Below, piece by piece: positions 58,901 through 64,000 of a stretch of 64,000 nt of DNA (the stretch's first letter is position 1; each line of letters starts with the position of its first letter). Below the pieces are notes generated by a model, which saw only the letters and a list, made by a program, of their open reading frames with translations, made no database searches and was not told the origin of the DNA. A program made the position numbers and the translations under genes. The DNA is from Takakia lepidozioides. Its lineage: Eukaryota; Streptophyta; Takakiopsida; Takakiales; Takakiaceae. Location: assembly GCA_030704615.1 (NCBI GenBank), contig CM060733.1, positions 50,654,001 to 50,718,000 of the forward strand. Reading direction: 5' to 3'.

Positions 58901-61900
58901 TTTTGCGCAGGAAGTTCGGAAGCGGTTTGACAAGGCCAGCCTGCAGTATGACCAGGTGCGTCCTATTTGAATCTTGTGTATTTTTCTTCAGCGTAGTATT
59001 GAGTATTTCTGATGCTTGAGACAAACAGACAGACACTGTATACTATTTGGCAAATGATTTAGTTCGTACTGTTGGAGTGCTTAGTGGTGCCAAGGGTAGT
59101 TCTTCCACCCTCCCATTATTGTGACATTATCATATTGCTTGCTGCGGTAGAGCCAGACCTAAATACTGTGGTTTTGATATCTTTGCCTGACATGTTACTT
59201 GTTTCCTACCTATGATTCTGTAAAGGGCTTTTTCAAGGGCCGCGATTATGAAATGCCAGGGGCAAATGACTTGAAAATGTGCCACATGAAATTGTTGTGG
59301 TCATCCTTGCTTGATCTCTTAGGAGCAGCTTATTTCTCCTGAAATTTTGTTGTGGGGGACACATTCAGTTATGGTTGATCCAACAATGTTGGGCACAGGT
59401 GCGGGAGAAGTTCCTGGCACTGAAGAAGGATGCAAAATCGGAGGTCGTGGCAGAGGCCGAAGAGGTATGACTTGATCTGTGTGTCCAAATGGTAGACTTG
59501 GTAGCTTACACAGAGTGCCACAACTTCGTAATTCATGGAGCTTTTGTATCTATCTTGATTGGAAACCGGTACAAGGCAGATATGCCTGTGTAACTTCCAG
59601 ATGCTGTGAGACACCCAGGAACTTACTAGATTTTAGATTTTAATGCCTAGTTTCTAGGTGTCTTGTTCCTGAATCTAGAATGGAACAGAAGGGGGACATC
59701 TTAGACATACTGGTAGACGATGTAATGCCCTCTGGGAACTTATCCAGTATTCCAGGGAGTAAAAAATAAACTGCCCCACTCCCTACCCCTCACTCATGAG
59801 AAAGTTGACATGATAAACAGTGCCGCATGTAGTTTTTGCTTCACTTTCTTGTTGTAATGACACTTTGGACTTCCTTTTATCACAGGATTTGTGGAATGCA
59901 AGGTCCCAGTTCGAGCAGGCGCGTTTCAATTTGGTAGGTTCGATCTAGCATAAGGTGAATTGGTTGGTTCTAATCTCCGTAAACAGGCAACATGCCATTG
60001 GACATAAGAAGCTATCATGCACCTGTTTTTCACCTGTGGATGGTTGTATGCTTCCCTGTGGAGCTATTGGATGGATTCTGGTCACTTTTTCGGTCTTTAA
60101 TGGTATATGTTTCTGTCAACCTAATAGGGGTCACGGAATGATGGCAGATGACTGCTCTTTCAAATATAGAAGCCAAAAAGAAGTTTGAGTTCTTGGAAGC
60201 TGTGAGTGGATCCATGGACGCCCACCTCCGGTACTTCAAGCAGGTGATTTCCTGAAAGCTATCACTGTTCATTTGTCCGTTTCTTTGGCACAATTTTTTG
60301 TCCAATGTCAATAGTTGGGAAGGACTGAGGTTGAAGTTCCTTGCTTCTTGGGTATCACACAATCCTTTGAATTCGGTTTGGTTTGTCACAATTGTAGCCC
60401 TCCATGCGCAACTGGCAGCTGAGTCAATGCTATGCTGCCAGCTTTGGGGCTGCATTAACCTCAATGTCTGCTAGTCCGTGAATGGCCAGCCTTGCTGTAG
60501 AACCTGACTTGACCTGTCAGGCTGCTAGTGCCCTACATCAAGTGGTACACTAGTGACTCCTGAGCTGGGAGCTTAACCCTAGTCTGCAGCACTCTCCATA
60601 AAGGGCTCCTCTAAGATCTTTCCAAAGAGCAGTGTGCTCTACTGGTGGGGGTTGTCTTTGGATTGTTTCTAACCAGAAAAGAATGTTGAGTGTTCTGCAG
60701 GGATATGAATTGCTGCATCAAATGGAACCATACATACACCAGGTCATTTTTCAAGCCTATGTGTTTTATAGAATCTCTGCTTAGCAGCTTTATGCCAAAT
60801 TAACCTCATGGATACGTACAGTTTTGTGGGTGCCATCTTCATAATTTAAAGAAGGATCTGCATGCCAACACTATCACAGGTTATCCCGTTCTATAGGTTG
60901 AGACTCCAATGATCCCGTTTCAGCTGTTTCAGGTGCCATGATATAGTGGTTTTGTAGATGAACTTTCATGTGTTTATTGACCATACTGTGTCTACTTTTG
61001 TGACGACAACAAGTCTAGTGAGTTTGCGCAGATCGACTTTTGATTATTTTTTATCAAGGTGCTGTTACTTGTTCCTCCTTATTCAGAAGAGTATTGGTGG
61101 ACTGTGGCAGGTGCTTACCTATGCACAACAGTCAAGGGAGCGTGCCAACTATGAGCAGGCAGCACTTGCAGACCGGATGCAGGAGTATCGACGACAGATG
61201 GAGCGTGAGAATCAACGGTCATTCAGTGATGTGGATGCTTCCTCAACTGGAGATGGCATTCAGGCTGTTGGTCGGAGTTCGCACAAGTTGATCGAGGCTG
61301 TTATGCAGTCTACTCCCAGAGGCAAGGTGTGTCCTCAATTAGTAGAAAAGAATTAAGTGGCCTAAGTAGAAATTACTCTTGCAAGTCTATAATCTCACCC
61401 TTTACCTTCTCATGGATAGGCTCTATGGGTTGTATTTTTGAGAGGTGCAGCGCAGGGCCAGGGTTGTGTGCATGTGGTTGTGAGAGAGAAGGGAGGCACT
61501 CCATCTGAAGTGCCCTGTAGTGGATGAGCAGTTTTGCTGTTCTTTCAGCAGGGAGAGACTTCTTGTAGAATTGAATGCGCTTTCCAAATATTTGAGTTGA
61601 ATAGGTCTTCCATGTTCTTGTGGCTCAGATCCAAACAATAAAGCAGGGTTACCTTTTAAAGCGATCCTCAAATTTGCGAGGTGATTGGAAACGGAGGTTT
61701 TTTGTGTTGGACAGCCGAGGGATGTTGTACTATTATCGCAAACAATGGGGGAAACCAACAGTAGGTTTCTGCTTTGCTCTGTTATTCTTCTAGTTATAAA
61801 TGGTGCTTTCAGAACATTCTTCTGTTGTTTTGTGTGGAGCTATGTCAGTCAGGTCCTGCGCTAGAAGAGTAATGAGGAGTAATGAGATTTGTACCCGGGG

Positions 61901-64000
61901 CTGTTGATCTACCCGATATACTTTCATTGAGGACAGTCATTAACTCAGAAAGCGGGACAGAGTGAGAGAGATGGTGTTTGAACTGCAGCATGGTGATCAG
62001 GGTGGTGTGTTGCACAGTATACAGAGCCATCTTCAGTCCTCTGATCATCTTTCTGGCTTGGTGAGTTGGTTTATTGCTTCTGACTTGGGGGACCCACAGG
62101 ATGACAAAACCATAGCTCACCCCACTGTCAACTTGCTCACATCTACGATCAAGGTGGACGCAGAGCAGACAGACCTCCGATTCTGCTTCCGCATTATCTC
62201 TCCAAACAAGAATTACACTCTTCAGGTACCCCCTCCATCTTTCCTTATTCGTGGAATGATAAATCCCTTGATGCAACAGGAAGTTGTTGGGATGTGGATA
62301 TAAAGCATGCTTGCAATGCATGTGCAGGCTGAAAACGCAATTGATAGGATGGATTGGATGGACAAGATAACCGGCGTTATTGCATCTCTCCTAAATAGTC
62401 AAGTCCCAGACCAGGTAAGACGGATTAAAGGGAAAACAGGATGCAATTATGCTGGTATTACATGTATTCAGTTGAACAAACCTCGTTCATTTCTACATCA
62501 CTTGCTGGTGTTTCAAGTACCTAGGGGATGTGCCTGGTATAATTACAAATATGATACATGTAATATCTTGTAGTTACCATAGTTTTTATATGCCAAGGAG
62601 TGTGAGGGATTGGACATTCAAGTTCATGAAACATGTGCAATTTTGGTGCTCAACAAACTAAGCTGGAAAGAGAGAAGTACTTCATTTACATGGCAGTGCA
62701 GAACACAATTGGCAATCGTACGTAATGAAAATTGAGATGCTCCCATTGACCATCCCTGTGAAGCCTTATGAATGTTGTTGATGCAACTGGTTGGCAGAGG
62801 CCTTATCGAAGTCCAATGAGTGGGGGTCACCATCGGACAGTTAGTGAGAGCAGTATGTTTAGTGCAGCATCTTCGGACCTGGACACTGTGGAGGACACAG
62901 CAGTATCAAGAGGTTACTTTAGTAGTTCACATCGTGACCGTGGATCTGGAGGTGGATTACATTCTCAGAATTCATATGAACAGCAAGACAGGCCATTGGA
63001 CGTACTGCGACGGGTTGTAGGGAATGATGTGTGCGCTGATTGCAGTGCCGCGGAGCCCGATTGGGCTTCATTGAATCTGGGTGTCTTGCTTTGCATCGAG
63101 TGCTCAGGGGTGCATAGAAATCTTGGGGTTCATGTTTCTAAGGTATGTAGCAGTAGCAATCTTGTAGTTTCTTAGAGGTCTGACGGAGTACTAAAAAAAA
63201 GCAGCTCTCTCGGAATATCGAGAAACCAATAATATATCAGAACACAGTTGAGCGATTTTTCATTGATGTGCTGCTGTGCCAGAATAGCTATGCTGAACAA
63301 TGCTCGCCAAATTGCAAGCTGGTATTGCCACAGCTTGGAAGTTACTGGCAATCTTTATGCTAAGAAATGTTTTTTGTTTGTTTCACTGACTGAAATGGAT
63401 AATGATTAAATGCTTAAATGCATGTTTACCCATGGTATTCTCGATTCTGCCATCAAGAAAGTGTGTTTGTGTGCCGCATAAACAAAACCAGAAGTTGCTC
63501 AAAGTGTTGAGCTAATTTTTCCTTCCTTTATATCAAACATGTGTGACTTGCCTTGGTTTAACCCACAAACAAACCTTTTCTGGATCACAAAGCAATTGTC
63601 TGTGACTTGGACAATTTTAGGTGGTGGATTATGGTAGTCTTCCTGACTGTTTCTACTAGCTAGGATTTTTTTGCTAGCTGCCTACTAGGTGTTTTTCTTA
63701 ATTTTAGGATCCGTGAACTGGCTTGGTTTGGCTGGCAGGTGAGATCATTGACCCTGGATGTAAGGGTGTGGGAGCCGTCTGTCATTGGATATTTCCAGGC
63801 CATTGGAAATACATGTGCCAATTCAATTTGGGAGGGGCTTCTTCCAACAGAGGGCTGGACAAGAAGTTTTCCCTTCGGAGCAGCAAGCAACAGGTATTTG
63901 TGAATCTGAAGTTCGCTTACTATTACTCGGGCATTCCCTCATGGTCAGCACTTGGGTATTGTATGCTGATGGTGTTTTGTGAATGAACTGTTTTCAGTGG
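55984..64000 (+). CDS. BAR-PH-ArfGAP protein (AGD1-4/SFC type), 3' end outside window
   Basis: Sixteen exons, all GT-AG: 55984-56028, 56863-56939, 57189-57289, 57676-57746, 58055-58117, 58911-58955, 59399-59464, 59886-59933, 60148-60243, 60701-60742, 61111-61326, 61629-61760, about 61989 (or 62001)-62225, 62328-62414, 62798-63142, and 63739 to about 63893. The start [15 protein letters not shown] matches plant family members. The BAR domain runs from exon 2 to 11 ([34 protein letters not shown]), the PH domain is in exons 12-14 ([20 protein letters not shown]), and the ArfGAP finger is CADC-x16-CIEC with the arginine-finger motif GVHRNLG in exon 15. It should activate GTP hydrolysis on Arf proteins at curved membranes (vesicle traffic, vein patterning in Arabidopsis VAN3/SFC). 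Ankyrin repeats, usual at the C-terminus, would lie beyond 64000. The exon 13 acceptor and the exon 16 donor are the weakest calls. Confidence 0.95.

Overview
This is nuclear DNA from a land plant. Three things show it: a PLS-class pentatricopeptide repeat (PPR) gene ending in a DYW-type deaminase domain, a BAR-PH-ArfGAP gene of the plant AGD1-4/SFC type, and a chloroplast/mitochondrial-type nucleotide carrier gene, the last two with many short spliced exons. A large intronless DYW gene with decayed paralogues beside it fits a PPR-rich lineage (seed-free plant or gymnosperm), but the species cannot be fixed from this window. A run of 500 N at 29287-29786 marks an assembly gap.

About 50 kb of the window is layered mobile DNA. 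Positions 1 to about 12960 hold most of a large DNA transposon whose left end lies outside the window. It has two divergent genes. The minus-strand gene (1-6003, nine visible exons) encodes a protein with a ParB-like DGNHR motif followed by a circularly permuted SAM-dependent methyltransferase (motif IV-like LDIP before motif I LDLTCGTG). The plus-strand gene (8593-12389, two exons) encodes a MULE-like transposase with a SWIM zinc finger. Between them lies about 2 kb of palindromic tandem repeats built on the 18-bp palindrome AAATTCGGCGCCGAATTT. Arrays with the same GGCGCC core occur in an intron of the methyltransferase gene and at the right end of the element. This combination is the most novel thing in the window.

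From 12.96 to 16.4 kb there is old, unrecognised repeat debris. A second, decayed copy of the transposase follows at 16378-20667, with a 2-kb insertion and an internal inversion. It is followed by an unknown 199-codon minus-strand ORF and by another GGCGCC array. This copy ends at about 22955, abutting a broken CACTA/EnSpm TNP2 transposase gene (22956-24640). A tRNA-derived SINE with a perfect 10-bp target-site duplication sits at 19006-19237. A dead LINE reverse transcriptase lies at about 26.9-28.2 kb.

The PPR gene (31786-34899) is followed by two PPR pseudogenes (35.6-36.0 kb plus, 36.66-37.37 kb minus). Next is a retrotransposon gag gene (minus) split by a complete 4784-bp CACTA element (38775-43558) with matching terminal inverted repeats and a 3-bp CCT duplication. 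That element carries a TNP1-like gene, a dispersed repeat and a 123-bp tandem array.

From 43.9 to 51.3 kb I find no convincing host gene. From 51.36 kb to the end are two divergent host genes: a mitochondrial-carrier-family gene (51360-54861, minus) and the ArfGAP gene (55984 to beyond 64000, plus), separated by about 1.1 kb. The carrier gene seems to lack one exon and contains a tandem duplication whose pattern suggests an assembly error.
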